A DNA stretch of 64,000 nt, from NCBI GenBank assembly GCA_013697055.1, contig JACCXK010000101.1, forward strand, positions 35,055 through 99,054, written 5' to 3'. The translations under genes and the position numbers were made by a program. Shown one piece after another: positions 34,762 to 43,764 of this stretch. The notes below the pieces were generated by a model. It did not search any database. It saw nothing but the letters and a program-made list of their open reading frames with translations, and was not told where the DNA came from. Origin of the DNA: Alphaproteobacteria bacterium. GTDB lineage: Bacteria > Pseudomonadota > Alphaproteobacteria > Micropepsales > Micropepsaceae. The first letter of the stretch is position 1. Every line of letters starts with the position of its first letter.

Positions 34762-35559
34762 ATGACCGAGACAAGCCCGGAAAACCAGCAAAATAGCGGC
34801 GAAAATGCCGAGGAAGGCCTGCGCCTTGTCGAAGGCGGCAAAGGGCTGGTGGTTTCGCGCATCGGCAAAAGCTTCAACAAGCGTCCCGTGGTGCGTTCGG
34901 TTAGCCTTTCGTTAAAGCGTGGCGAAGTGGTGGGCCTCCTGGGTCCCAACGGCGCCGGCAAGACCACCTGCTTCTACATGATCACCGGCCTGATCGCCGC
35001 CGACACCGGCTCGATCGAAGTGGACGGTCATGACATCACCAAGCTGCCCATGTATCGCCGCGCCCGCCTGGGCATCGGCTACCTGCCGCAGGAAGCCTCG
35101 ATCTTCCGCGGCCTTACCGCCGAACAGAATATCCGCGCCACCGCCGAACTGCTGGAGCCGGACGGCGCCCGCCTGGAGGCCATGGTGGAATCGCTGCTGG
35201 CCGAATTCGGCATCACCCATATCCGCAACACCCCCGCCGTGGCGCTGTCGGGCGGCGAACGCCGCCGCGTCGCGATCGCGCGCTGCCTCGCGACCCATCC
35301 TTCCTACATCCTGCTGGACGAACCGTTCGCCGGCATCGATCCCATCGCGGTGGGCGAAATCCGCGACCTGGTCAAACATCTGAAAGACCGCGGCATCGGC
35401 GTGCTAATCACCGATCACAATGTCCGCGACGCGCTGGATGTAATCGACCGTGCCTATATTCTCCATGATGGCCAGGTGCTGAAAGAAGGCACCCCGACCG
35501 AGATCGTCAGCGACCGCGATGTGCGGCGCGTCTATCTCGGAGAAAAGTTCTCGCTCTAG
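34762..35559 (+). CDS. lptB: LPS export ABC transporter ATPase LptB
   Basis: About 265 aa from ATG 34762 (the track uses TTG two codons earlier). Walker A 'GPNGAGKTT' near residue 62, Q-loop 'YLPQEASIFRGLT', signature 'LSGGERRRVAIARCLA' near 160, Walker B 'ILLDEPFAGIDP' and switch His in 'ITDHNVRD'. It powers LPS extraction from the inner membrane with LptFG, which are not in this window. An N-terminal extension of about 25 residues precedes the domain. rpoN follows after 8 bp. Confidence 0.95.
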   Translation: MTETSPENQQNSGENAEEGLRLVEGGKGLVVSRIGKSFNKRPVVRSVSLSLKRGEVVGLLGPNGAGKTTCFYMITGLIAADTGSIEVDGHDITKLPMYRRARLGIGYLPQEASIFRGLTAEQNIRATAELLEPDGARLEAMVESLLAEFGITHIRNTPAVALSGGERRRVAIARCLATHPSYILLDEPFAGIDPIAVGEIRDLVKHLKDRGIGVLITDHNVRDALDVIDRAYILHDGQVLKEGTPTEIVSDRDVRRVYLGEKFSL

Positions 35560-35567
35560 GGCGCGCC

Positions 35568-37094
35568 ATGGCTGGGGTTGGGCAAAGACTAGAGATACGC
35601 CAGGGCCAGTCGCTGGTCATGACGCCCCAATTGCAGCAGGCGATCAAGCTGCTGCAGCTGTCCAATGTCGAACTGGCCGAATATTGCGAGTCCGAGCTGG
35701 AAAAGAACCCGCTGCTGGAGCGCGATGACGCCGCCGCCGCCGTGACCGGCGATGCGGAAGCCGGCCCGGTTGCCGAACCCATCGGCGAACGCGCCGACGA
35801 GGCGCTGAGCCGCGACGACTTCTCCAAGACGTCCGACATGGACGAGGCCGCGCGTGACAACATGTATGACGCCGACCAGGTCACCAAGTCGGCGGAGGGG
35901 CCGCAGTCCGGCTCGCTGACCGACTGGACCACGGTGAAGTCCGGCAACGCCTATGAAGGCGAGGATGGGCTGGAATCGTCCGTCGCCGCCGAAGCCTCGC
36001 TCAAGGATCACCTGGAAGCCCAGCTCTCCATCGCCGCCTTGCTGCCCGAGGATCGCATGATCCTGATGGCGCTGATCGATTCTGTGGACGAGACCGGTTA
36101 CCTGCGCGCCGACCTGATGGATGTCGCCACGCGCTTGGGCTGCGAAATCGAGGATGTTCAGGCGGTGCTGGGCGTGCTGCACGGGTTCGATCCGGTGGGC
36201 GTGGGCGCCCGCGACCTGGCCGAATGCCTGTCGCTGCAGCTGAAAGCCAAGGACCGGCTCGATCCGGCCATGGATGCGCTGATGACCCGGCTGGACCTGG
36301 TCGCCCGCCGCGACATGGGCCAGCTGACCGCGCTGTGCGGCGTGGACGCCGAAGACATTGCCGACATGATTTCCGAAATCCGCCAGCTCAATCCCAAGCC
36401 TGGCCTAGCCTTCGGCAGCGAGCCGGTGACCCCGGTGGTGCCGGATGTGTTCGTGAAGGTCGGTCCCGATGGCGGCTGGCTGATCGAGCTCAACACCGAC
36501 ACCCTGCCGCGCCTGCTGGTCAACAACCGCTATTACGGCACCGTGTCCAAGAATGCCCGCGACAAGGAAAGCAAGAACTATCTCGCCGATTGTCTCAATA
36601 CCGCCAACTGGCTGGTGAAAAGCCTGGACCAGCGCGCCCGCACCATCCTGAAGGTGGCCAGCGAGATCGTGCGCCACCAGGACGCCTTCCTCACCCATGG
36701 CGTGCGCCACCTGCGGCCGTTGAACCTGCGCATCATCGCCGACGCGATCTCGATGCATGAATCCACGGTCAGCCGCGTCACCTCCAACAAGTATATTTCC
36801 ACCCCGCGCGGGCTGTTCGAGCTGAAATACTTCTTCACCGCCTCCATCCAGTCGTCGAATGGCGCCGAATCCCACTCGGCCGAAGCGGTGCGCGACCGCA
36901 TCCGCGAAATGATCGACAATGAGGCGCCGCGCGAGATCCTGTCCGACGACCGCATCGTGGCGCTGCTCACCGCAGACGGCGTGAACATCGCACGCCGCAC
37001 CGTCGCCAAGTATCGCGAGGCCCTGCGAATCCCATCTTCGGTGGAACGCCGCCGGCTGAAAGCCGGTGAATCTCCCGCCTATGCCAGCCGCTAA
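35568..37094 (+). CDS. rpoN: RNA polymerase sigma-54 factor
   Basis: 508 aa. Region I 'LEIRQGQSLVMTPQLQQAIK' at residues about 6-25 (activator-interacting), an acidic variable region II, the core-binding domain, the HTH segment ('ISMHESTVSRVTSNKYISTP') and the C-terminal RpoN box 'ARRTVAKYREAL', which binds the -24 element. All needed elements are intact. It directs activator-dependent transcription from GG-N10-GC promoters. Four PEP-CTERM genes in this window have such sites, so its targets may be on the same contig. Confidence 0.96.
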   Translation: MAGVGQRLEIRQGQSLVMTPQLQQAIKLLQLSNVELAEYCESELEKNPLLERDDAAAAVTGDAEAGPVAEPIGERADEALSRDDFSKTSDMDEAARDNMYDADQVTKSAEGPQSGSLTDWTTVKSGNAYEGEDGLESSVAAEASLKDHLEAQLSIAALLPEDRMILMALIDSVDETGYLRADLMDVATRLGCEIEDVQAVLGVLHGFDPVGVGARDLAECLSLQLKAKDRLDPAMDALMTRLDLVARRDMGQLTALCGVDAEDIADMISEIRQLNPKPGLAFGSEPVTPVVPDVFVKVGPDGGWLIELNTDTLPRLLVNNRYYGTVSKNARDKESKNYLADCLNTANWLVKSLDQRARTILKVASEIVRHQDAFLTHGVRHLRPLNLRIIADAISMHESTVSRVTSNKYISTPRGLFELKYFFTASIQSSNGAESHSAEAVRDRIREMIDNEAPREILSDDRIVALLTADGVNIARRTVAKYREALRIPSSVERRRLKAGESPAYASR

Positions 37095-37235
37095 CGGACT
37101 GAATTTAAGTCAAGATTGACATTACCGGGGGGGCGGCCTATGAACCCGCCGCTTTTGAGCAGGGGCCCGGCGGACCAGGGCAGACTTACCCCGCCGACGT
37201 ACGCCGTACGCGGACGGATCTCACCAGGATCATTG

Positions 37236-37709
37236 ATGAATATCGCCGATCTGCTCGCGCCCGATGCCGTTGTCGCCGGCCTGAAAGCGCAGTCCAAGAA
37301 GCAGCTGCTGCAGGAACTGGCGGCGCGGGCCCATGGCCTCACCCACCTGTCCGAGCGCCGCATCTTCGAGACCCTGGTGGAACGCGAGCGCCTGGGCACC
37401 ACCGGTGTCGGCACCGGCATCGCCATTCCCCATGGCCGCATGGCCGAAGCCAAGACCATCACCGGCATCTTCGCGCGCCTGGAAAACGGCATCGATTACG
37501 AGGCGGTGGACAGCCAGCCTGTCGACCTGGTGTTCATGCTGCTGGCCCCGGAAAATGCCGGCGCCGACCATCTCAAGGCGCTGGCGCGGGTATCGCGCCT
37601 GCTGCGCGACAAGGCGGTGTGCGAGAAGCTGCGCGCCGCCAGGTCGGCCGAAGTGATGTACGCCATCCTCACGGGTGAGAAAAACGGCGCGGCGTCTTCG
37701 GCGGCCTGA
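37236..37709 (+). CDS. ptsN: Nitrogen-PTS enzyme IIA (EIIA-Ntr)
   Basis: 157 aa from ATG 37236; the track start at 37116 adds an unlikely leader. The PTS EIIA type-2 domain has the phosphorylatable His in 'TGIAIPHGRMAEAK' near residue 66. It regulates K+ transport, kinases and sigma-54-linked processes via phosphorylation by PtsP/NPr. It normally follows hpf after rpoN; here only a 141-bp gap separates it from rpoN and hpf is absent. Confidence 0.94.
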   Translation: MNIADLLAPDAVVAGLKAQSKKQLLQELAARAHGLTHLSERRIFETLVERERLGTTGVGTGIAIPHGRMAEAKTITGIFARLENGIDYEAVDSQPVDLVFMLLAPENAGADHLKALARVSRLLRDKAVCEKLRAARSAEVMYAILTGEKNGAASSAA

Positions 37710-37710
37710 A

Positions 37711-38364
37711 CTACTTCAGCAACGTCACTTTCTTCACGGTGATCGGCGTGATCGGCGCCTGACCCTGCATCGGGCCATTGTCGCCCGTCGGCACCTGGCC
37801 GATCGCGTCCACCACATCCATGCCCGAGGTCACCTGGCCGAACACGGCATAGCCGGTCGAGTTTCCGGGATCATCCGCTTTGTGGTCCAGGGGCGTGTTG
37901 TCGGCCAGGTTGATATAGAACTCCGCCTTGGCGGTGTCGGGCGCTTCCTCGCGTCCCAGGGCCACCGTGCCGCGCAGGTTGCTGAGGCCGTTATTGGCTT
38001 CCAGCGGCACCGGGCCCAAATGGATGCCGCGGCCTTTGCCGTTGGCCTCCCAGCTTCCCATCTGGATCACAAAGCCCTTGGCCACCCGGTAGAACACCGT
38101 GCCGTCGTAATGCTTTTCCTTCACATAGCGCAGGACATTGGCGATGCTCTTGGGCGCGCGCACGGAATCCAGCTGCAGGGTGATGTCGCCCATGGAAGTC
38201 GAGATCAGAAGCTGCGGCCCGGTCATGGGCGGATTGACCGGCGCCTGGGTCACTGCCAGCGGCACGGGCGCGGGTTCAGCAGGCGGTGGGGCCTGTTGGG
38301 CTTCTTGCGCCCAGACAGGTGCAGCGATGACGAGAAAGGCGAGGGCAATCAGTTTGTGGCGCAT
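37711..38364 (-). CDS. Periplasmic cyclophilin-type peptidyl-prolyl isomerase
   Basis: 217 aa. Signal peptide (LIALAFLVIAAPVWAQ), a Pro/Ala-rich linker, then the cyclophilin fold: 'ISTSMGDITLQLDSVRAPKS', 'YDGTVFYRVAKGFVIQMG' near residue 88, 'EFYINLADN' and 'YAVFGQVTSGMDVVDAI'. The Arg of the active site is present in 'FYRV'; the usual 'FHR' His is Tyr. It assists folding of exported proteins. Convergent with ptsN, one base between stops. Confidence 0.92.
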   Translation of the reverse strand: MRHKLIALAFLVIAAPVWAQEAQQAPPPAEPAPVPLAVTQAPVNPPMTGPQLLISTSMGDITLQLDSVRAPKSIANVLRYVKEKHYDGTVFYRVAKGFVIQMGSWEANGKGRGIHLGPVPLEANNGLSNLRGTVALGREEAPDTAKAEFYINLADNTPLDHKADDPGNSTGYAVFGQVTSGMDVVDAIGQVPTGDNGPMQGQAPITPITVKKVTLLK

Positions 38365-38384
38365 GCCGCCACCTTAAACAAAGA

Positions 38385-38410
38385 AGCCGCGGGACTGAAA
38401 TCCCGCGGCT
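38385..38410. terminator. Strong hairpin between DUF1150 and cyclophilin genes
   Basis: Perfect 10-bp stem agccgcggga / tcccgcggct with a 6-nt loop. T-rich sequence follows on both strands (TTTCTGTTTTT on plus; TCTTTGTTT on minus), so it could terminate DUF1150/Hsp20 transcripts on the minus strand. Confidence 0.75.
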
Positions 38411-38433
38411 TTCTGTTTTTCAGCTACGCCCGC

Positions 38434-38691
38434 CTAGTGGACACTGACCGGCGTCAGTTCGTTCTGCACCGCCGCGCCATACGCGCTGGCATAGCCATCG
38501 GTGAAGCCCAGGACGCTGCCGTCCTCGGCATGCAGGACATAGAGCTTCATGCCGGCTGGTAGATCGATGTTGGCCGGGATCAGGCCGAGGCGATGGGCCT
38601 CTTCGCTGCCCGTGGGCTTGATATAGGCGATGCGACCGGCCAGGAAATTCCGGTCTTCCATCTCGTCGCTCTCAACAAATCTGTCCCTCAT
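38434..38691 (-). CDS. DUF1150 family protein
   Basis: 85 aa. 'RIAYIKPTGSEEAHRLGLIP', 'MKLYVLHAEDGSVLGFTDGY' and the terminal 'LTPVSVH' are the conserved DUF1150 blocks. Function unknown. Its start overlaps the Hsp20 stop (ATGA), and this Hsp20-DUF1150 pair is a regular alphaproteobacterial arrangement, suggesting a stress-related partner of the chaperone. Confidence 0.9.
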   Translation of the reverse strand: MRDRFVESDEMEDRNFLAGRIAYIKPTGSEEAHRLGLIPANIDLPAGMKLYVLHAEDGSVLGFTDGYASAYGAAVQNELTPVSVH

Positions 38692-39107
38692 GGCATGTCT
38701 CCAATACTGATATCTACGACCCTCACGCTTGGCTGGACCTGTTTTCGGGCCAAATGGATCTTCAACAATCCATTTTGCAACGCGGCAGCGGTGACTTCGA
38801 TGCCATCGGCCAAGACGAAGCTGCGCAAAAATTGTCGCGCCGCGATGCCCCGGTGAAGGAACGTTTTGCCGTCGGCCTCCGCCTGCTTGCCGCGCACCAC
38901 CAGTTGGCGGTCCTCTTCGGTGACGCTGAGCTCCTCCTGCGAGAAGCCCGCCACCGCTAGGGTAATGCGCAGCGAACCGTCGTCAAAAGCCTTGATATTG
39001 TACGGCGGATAGGAATCGCTCGACCCGCGGGCGGTGCGTTCCAAGAGCCTTTCCAGATGCTCGAAGCCCAGCAGATAGGGGCTCGCGAATGTCGTGTGCC
39101 TGTTCAT
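38688..39107 (-). CDS. Small heat-shock protein (Hsp20/alpha-crystallin)
   Basis: 139 aa from ATG 39107 with a GGAGGG site upstream; the track ORF reaching 40253 is antisense to pabB. The alpha-crystallin domain spans residues about 34-128 ('YPPYNIKAFDDGSLRITLAV', 'RQLVVRGKQ', 'LQNGLLKIHLARK' with the dimer-core GLL motif instead of the more usual G-x-L). An ATP-independent holdase in the cytoplasm, similar to IbpA of alphaproteobacteria. Transcribed with DUF1150; divergent from pabB. Confidence 0.93.
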   Translation of the reverse strand: MNRHTTFASPYLLGFEHLERLLERTARGSSDSYPPYNIKAFDDGSLRITLAVAGFSQEELSVTEEDRQLVVRGKQAEADGKTFLHRGIAARQFLRSFVLADGIEVTAAALQNGLLKIHLARKQVQPSVRVVDISIGDMP

Positions 39108-39236
39108 GTCCAGCCCTCCTTTGAGCGGCTGTCCGGTCCCCATCATGGGCGGCCGGTAGAACAAAAATGGGGTGCGCGGAACGCAGTTCAAGATGTGATT
39201 TTGGACCAAATCAACCACAGGTTGTGGTCGACCGGG

Positions 39237-40958
39237 ATGGTTGAACCGGGGGGCCGGGGCGGGCACAACCGCGCCATGCTGGTCATCCTGGACGACGGTT
39301 CCCGCCGGGTTTTTCGCGCCCCCTTTGGCGTGATTGCGGCCGATCGTGCCGAGGAGGTCCCGGCGGCTCTGGCGGCCGTGGTGGCGGCCTTGGGGCAGGG
39401 CCGGCATGTCGCCGGCTGGCTGGGCTATGAGCTGGGCTATGCCCTGGAGCCCAGGCTGGCCGGGACAACCGGTCCATTGCTGCGGCTGGGGGTATTCGCG
39501 GCGCCAGATGGTCATGCGCCCGAGCCGCAGGGGCGGGCCTACGCCGGGGCGCTGCGGCCCGAATGGGATGCGGCGGCTTATGCGGCCCGTTTCGCGCGCG
39601 TGAAGGCGTACATCGCGGCGGGCGACATCTATCAGGCCAATCTCAGCTTTCGCGCCCGCTTCGCCTTCGCTGGCGAGGCCCTGGCGCTGTACGAGCAGTT
39701 GCGCGCCACGAGCGGCGCAGGCCATTGCGGCTTCATCGATGACGGGGAGCGCCAGATTTTGAGCCTGTCGCCGGAGCTGTTCTTCGATCTCACCGCGGAC
39801 GGCACACTGACGGCGCGGCCGATGAAAGGCACCGCGCCGCGCGGCGGCGATGACAGGGCTGAACGCGAAGCGCTGGCGGCCTCGGCCAAGAACCGCGCCG
39901 AGAATTTGATGATCGTGGATCTGATCCGCAACGATCTCAGCCGCATTGCGCAGAAAGGCAGCGTTGAGGTTTCGGACCTTTTCAAGGTCGAGAGCTATCC
40001 CACCTTGCATGCCATGGTCTCCACCGTGACGGCGAAGAAGCGCGAGGAAGCGGGCATCGCTGAAATCCTGCGGACGCTGTTTCCCTGCGGCTCGGTCACC
40101 GGCGCGCCCAAGATCCGCGCCATGGAAATCCTGCGCGAACTGGAATCGTCGCCACGCGGCGCCTATTGCGGCGCCATCGGGCATTTTGCGCCGGCCCCCA
40201 ACAATCAATTTTCGGCGCGTTTCAATGTCGCCATCCGCACTTTGACCATTCAAGGCGGCCAGGGCGAGTTGGGCATAGGCGGCGGGGTGGTGCAGGACTC
40301 ATCAGCGGACAGCGAATATGCCGAATGCCTGCTCAAGGCGCGCTTCTTTGAGGCGGCGCGCTTGCCGCTGGAATTGATCGAGACATTGCGGTTTGAAAAC
40401 ACGTTCATCCGGCTGGAAAGCCACCTGGCGCGGATGGAAAACTCCGCCTCTGTGTTTGGCCTCACCTTTGATGCCGCTGCCGCCACGGTGGCGCTGGAAC
40501 AAGCCGTGGCGGGCCGGGCAGGGCCGCTGCGTGTCCGCCTGACCTTGGATGAAGCAGGCGAGCATCGCGCCAGCGCGCATGACCTGCCGCCCAATCCCGC
40601 GAACTGGACCTATGCTGTCTCGCCGGAACACACCAACAGCGACGACCTGTTGCTGCGGCACAAGACCAACTGGCGCGGCTTGTACGAAGACGAGGTCAAG
40701 CGGCTGGGCACGGATGAAGTGATCTTCTGCAACCAGCGCGGCGAACTCACCGAAGGGGCCCGCAGCAACATCTTTATCCAGCGCGATACCATGCTGCTGA
40801 CACCGCCGCTGGAGGCAAGCGTCCTGGATGGCCGCCTGCGTGCCGAATTCATCGCAGCCGGAAAGGCGCGCGAGGCGGTGCTGACGCCGCACGACCTGGA
40901 GGGTGAGGTTTATTTCGGCAATTCCCTGCGCGGGCTGATCCCGGCGCTCAGACCTTAG
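39237..40958 (+). CDS. pabB: Fused aminodeoxychorismate synthase component I / 4-amino-4-deoxychorismate lyase
   Basis: 573 aa from ATG 39237; ATG 39276 ('MLVILDDGSRRVF') is an alternative. Residues to about 385 are chorismate-binding PabB ('GDIYQANLSFRARF', 'PMKGTAPRGGD', 'LMIVDLIRNDLSRIAQKGSV', 'FPCGSVTGAPKIRAMEI'). The C-terminal third is a class-IV PLP fold lyase PabC ('LLLRHKTNWRGLYEDEVKRL' holding the PLP lysine, then 'GELTEGARSNIFI'). It makes p-aminobenzoate for folate with a glutaminase PabA that is not in the window. The N-terminal glutaminase-interacting part is short. Confidence 0.92.
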   Translation: MVEPGGRGGHNRAMLVILDDGSRRVFRAPFGVIAADRAEEVPAALAAVVAALGQGRHVAGWLGYELGYALEPRLAGTTGPLLRLGVFAAPDGHAPEPQGRAYAGALRPEWDAAAYAARFARVKAYIAAGDIYQANLSFRARFAFAGEALALYEQLRATSGAGHCGFIDDGERQILSLSPELFFDLTADGTLTARPMKGTAPRGGDDRAEREALAASAKNRAENLMIVDLIRNDLSRIAQKGSVEVSDLFKVESYPTLHAMVSTVTAKKREEAGIAEILRTLFPCGSVTGAPKIRAMEILRELESSPRGAYCGAIGHFAPAPNNQFSARFNVAIRTLTIQGGQGELGIGGGVVQDSSADSEYAECLLKARFFEAARLPLELIETLRFENTFIRLESHLARMENSASVFGLTFDAAAATVALEQAVAGRAGPLRVRLTLDEAGEHRASAHDLPPNPANWTYAVSPEHTNSDDLLLRHKTNWRGLYEDEVKRLGTDEVIFCNQRGELTEGARSNIFIQRDTMLLTPPLEASVLDGRLRAEFIAAGKAREAVLTPHDLEGEVYFGNSLRGLIPALRP

Positions 40959-41292
40959 ACGCCAGCGCCGACAGCTGGGCGATGGTCTGCGGCAGTACCC
41001 AGCCATCCACTTCCATGGTGCGGCCGGCCGCGACTTCGGCTTCGGCGGTTACGCCCAGGCTGCCCGGCTTCAGTGCGGCACGCAGTTGTGCCGCCAGATG
41101 CGCGGCGTCGGGAGCGCCCGCGACATGCGTGCCCAGCCGCGCAGCCTGCCGGCGGTCCACCAGTTGCACCAGCAGATCGTCATAGGGCGTCGGCGGATAG
41201 CGCTTCACGAACAGGTCGGTGAAGCGGTAGAGCCCAGCCGCCACCGCGGTGCCCGCCGCCGCCACGCCGGCGATGACAGTTCTGCGCTTCAT
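40948..41292 (-). CDS. Small partner protein of GMC oxidoreductase
   Basis: 114 aa starting 'MKRRTVIAGVAAAGTAVAAG', a Tat-like or anchor N-terminus though lacking the full twin-Arg consensus. The remainder is a helical domain of unknown family. It overlaps the end of the GMC gene by 4 bp (ATGA), like the small subunits that escort membrane-linked GMC dehydrogenases to the periplasm (compare gluconate 2-dehydrogenase subunit 3). Its 3' end overlaps pabB's by 11 bp. Confidence 0.75.
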   Translation of the reverse strand: MKRRTVIAGVAAAGTAVAAGLYRFTDLFVKRYPPTPYDDLLVQLVDRRQAARLGTHVAGAPDAAHLAAQLRAALKPGSLGVTAEAEVAAGRTMEVDGWVLPQTIAQLSALASKV

Positions 41293-42794
41293 GCCATCAC
41301 CTTTTTCAGGTGATCGCCCAGCCGCAGGGTCAGCGCCACCAGGTTCAGGGTGGGATTGGAGGCGCTGTAGCTGGGGAAGGTGCCGCTGCCGGCGATGTAA
41401 AGATTGCCCATGCCATGCACCAGCAGATCGGCATCGACCACGCCCTGCTTGGGATCGGCGCTCATGCGGGTGGTGCCCAGGTGATGGTGACCCCAGTCCA
41501 TCCGCGTCATCCAGTCTTCCCTGGTGTGGCAGTTGATGCGCAACATGCCCGCCTTGCTGGCCAATAATTGGCGGCCCAACTCGGTCATGGTGCGGTTGAA
41601 GCGCGTGAAATCCTCATCGGCGATGCGCATGTTCAGCTTCAGCCGCGGCAACCCCAATGCATCCTTCTCGCCGCTCAAGGTTACGCGGCGTTCGGGATCT
41701 GGCATCAGCTCTATGCCACAGCCCAGCGAATAGGCTTTGGCGTTGGACGCCTCTACCCCAAGCGCCAGCGCGGTGGTGATCACCGCCGTTTTGCCGGTTT
41801 CGTCCAGCTCCGCCGGTTGTTCGATGGTGCTCAGCGATCCGCCCACCCTAGCGCTGCGGCAGAATTGGGCGGTGGGGGCGAAGGTGGCGCGCATGATGGT
41901 GCCGTCGGGCAGATTCTGGTTGGCGCCATAGAACGGCGCCAGCGGGCCGGCAAAATTCACCACCGTGGCGACGTCGCGCGGAATCGGATTGTCGGCGAAG
42001 AAGCGCCCAACAAGGTCGTTCTGGTTGCCGATGCCGTTTTTCATCACATCATTGGACGCAAGAAGAAGGCGCACATTCTCTATCCCGCCGCAGGCCAGCA
42101 CCACAAAGCGCGGCTTCACGGTGAAATGCTTGCCGGTCAAGGTGGCGGCATCCAGCTGCTCGACCTGCTTGGTATTCGCACCCAGCCGAATGGCGGTGAC
42201 ATTGGCGTGCAGCAGCGGCTTGATGTTGGGCGCGCGCTTCAGATCGTCCTGATAGCGGTTGCCGAACTGGGTCGGCAATATGTCGCCGCGCATCTTGGAG
42301 AACTGGAACCAGCTGGTATAGAGCCCACCGCCGCTCAGCGGCAGCACCGAGCCTTCCGCGGCATTGTCGGCATCGCCCTTCTGGTCGTAGATCCAGGGAC
42401 CGGCTTCCACCAGCGCCTGCGCCCGCGGAAAATAGGGTTCCAGCGTCTTGCGCGAAATGGGCCAGCCCGAATGCGGCACCCAGTCCCGCGCCTCGAAATC
42501 GATCGCGTCCATCGGACGGCACCAGCCGCCCCAGTGATTGGTGCCGCCACCCAACTGGCGAAGACGCCCGGCGTCCAGCGGCGCATAGCGCACGCCGGTT
42601 TCGGCGCCGGAATACATCTTCTGGATGGCGGGATCGAAATTCATGCCGCCGGATTCCAGCAGCACCACATTCAGCTTGCTGCCCGCCAGCGACAGCGCCA
42701 GCGCGATGCCGGCCGGCCCGCCGCCGATGATCGCAAGATCGGTTTGGAGCACCGTGCCGGTGGGAAGGGTGCGGGCGTCAATCAGGGCGGTCAA
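41289..42794 (-). CDS. GMC-family FAD-dependent oxidoreductase
   Basis: 501 aa. FAD-binding Rossmann motif 'LAIIGGGPAGIALALSLAGS' at residues 20-39 and 'LLESGG', 'LGGGTNHWGGWCRP' near 82 and the C-terminal GMC block 'HHHLGTTRMSADPKQGVVDA' near 435 with 'NLYIAGSGTFPSYSASNPTL'. The active His/Asn pair of GMC-C is present. It oxidises an alcohol or sugar; substrate unknown. The small partner gene is coupled downstream, suggesting a two-subunit dehydrogenase. No cytochrome subunit is seen. Confidence 0.9.
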   Translation of the reverse strand: MTALIDARTLPTGTVLQTDLAIIGGGPAGIALALSLAGSKLNVVLLESGGMNFDPAIQKMYSGAETGVRYAPLDAGRLRQLGGGTNHWGGWCRPMDAIDFEARDWVPHSGWPISRKTLEPYFPRAQALVEAGPWIYDQKGDADNAAEGSVLPLSGGGLYTSWFQFSKMRGDILPTQFGNRYQDDLKRAPNIKPLLHANVTAIRLGANTKQVEQLDAATLTGKHFTVKPRFVVLACGGIENVRLLLASNDVMKNGIGNQNDLVGRFFADNPIPRDVATVVNFAGPLAPFYGANQNLPDGTIMRATFAPTAQFCRSARVGGSLSTIEQPAELDETGKTAVITTALALGVEASNAKAYSLGCGIELMPDPERRVTLSGEKDALGLPRLKLNMRIADEDFTRFNRTMTELGRQLLASKAGMLRINCHTREDWMTRMDWGHHHLGTTRMSADPKQGVVDADLLVHGMGNLYIAGSGTFPSYSASNPTLNLVALTLRLGDHLKKVMA

Positions 42795-42867
42795 GGACGG
42801 AGCATCCAGTAAAAGGCCAGTTTAAGGCCCTGTCTGCAGGGCAGTCTTGTCCTAAGTGTGTCGGCGC

Positions 42868-43572
42868 TCAGATGTCTTCGCCATGGCCGATATTATAGCC
42901 GCCATCCACCGCAATGGCCTGGCCGGTGATCCACTGGGCCTGGTCGGAGATCAGGAACAGCGCCATATGCGCGATCTCCTCGGGCTCGCCCATCCGGCCC
43001 AGGGGATGCAGCGCCGCCAGCTTGGCTTTCTTCTCCGGCGGCAGGCTGGCCAGCAGCGGCGTGTTGACGAAGCCGGGGCAGATGCAGTTCACCCGCACTT
43101 TGTCGGCAGCATAGTCCAGCGCCATGTTGCGGGTCAGCGACAAGACCGCGCCCTTGCTGGCGGTATAGGCGGCGCGGTTGCGGGTGCCGGTGGTGGCCAC
43201 GCCGGACGACAGATGCACGATCGCCCCGCCATAGGTGCGCAAATGGGGCAGGGCGTGTTTGGACACAAGAAAGGCGCCGCGCACATTCACCGCCATCACC
43301 GCGTCGAAATCGGCCATGTCGGTTTCATCGACCTTGGCGCGGCGGGCGATGCCGGCGCTGTTCACCACTGCGTCCAGCCGCGGCAATTCCGACAAGGCGC
43401 GCCGCACCTGGTCTTCGTCGGAGATGTCGCAGATGCGGCTGTTCTCGAACGGCGCCGCGACGCGGTCGATGGCGGTGATGGCGGCGCCTTCGGCCTGGGC
43501 GGCCTTTGCAATCGCCAGCCCAAGCCCGGAGGCCGCGCCCGTCACCACCACATGCTTGTTTGTAAAACGCAT
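42868..43572 (-). CDS. SDR-family oxidoreductase 1
   Basis: 234 aa. Classical short-chain dehydrogenase: 'VVVTGAASGLGLAIA' (TGxxxGxG, residues 8-22), 'VVNSAGIARRA' (NAG-like, 70-80), catalytic Ser in 'LSSGVATTG', 'AAYTASKGAV' (YxxxK) and 'VRVNCICPGFVNTPL'. The missing Asp37/Arg specificity region is short, so cofactor choice is unclear. Substrate unknown. Start codon and ribosome site lie inside a GC-rich inverted repeat (43569-43596). Confidence 0.9.
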   Translation of the reverse strand: MRFTNKHVVVTGAASGLGLAIAKAAQAEGAAITAIDRVAAPFENSRICDISDEDQVRRALSELPRLDAVVNSAGIARRAKVDETDMADFDAVMAVNVRGAFLVSKHALPHLRTYGGAIVHLSSGVATTGTRNRAAYTASKGAVLSLTRNMALDYAADKVRVNCICPGFVNTPLLASLPPEKKAKLAALHPLGRMGEPEEIAHMALFLISDQAQWITGQAIAVDGGYNIGHGEDI

Positions 43573-43608
43573 GCCCCGCTTTTAGACGGGGCATGCGGAA
43601 CATTCAAC

Positions 43609-43764
43609 GATGGCCGCCGGAGGCCGAAATACGCTGGCCTAGCTTCTGTTAGCGAGCGTAGCGAGCTTACAGAAGCTGGCCCCTCTTCGAGCGCGAAGCG
43701 CGAAGGGAGGCCCCGGTCACCGGCGCGGTGCCCTAGCGGTGGCCACCGGAGGCCGAAATACGCT
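43609..43764. repeat. Duplicated SDR 3' end flanking a palindromic insert
   Basis: 43609-43635 and 43738-43764 are near-identical (about 25 of 27). The downstream copy is the end of SDR gene 2 and the other repeats its last codons in frame ('QRISASGGHR' then TGA). Between them lie inverted repeats: agcttctgt/acagaagct around 43640-43678 and a gcgaagcgcg-type hairpin near 43690. This fits insertion of a REP-like palindrome with duplication of the flank. Confidence 0.65.

Noticed and set aside
39108-40253. Upstream extension of the Hsp20 ORF
   Set aside because: Antisense to pabB; ATG 39107 has a clear ribosome site and gives the family length.
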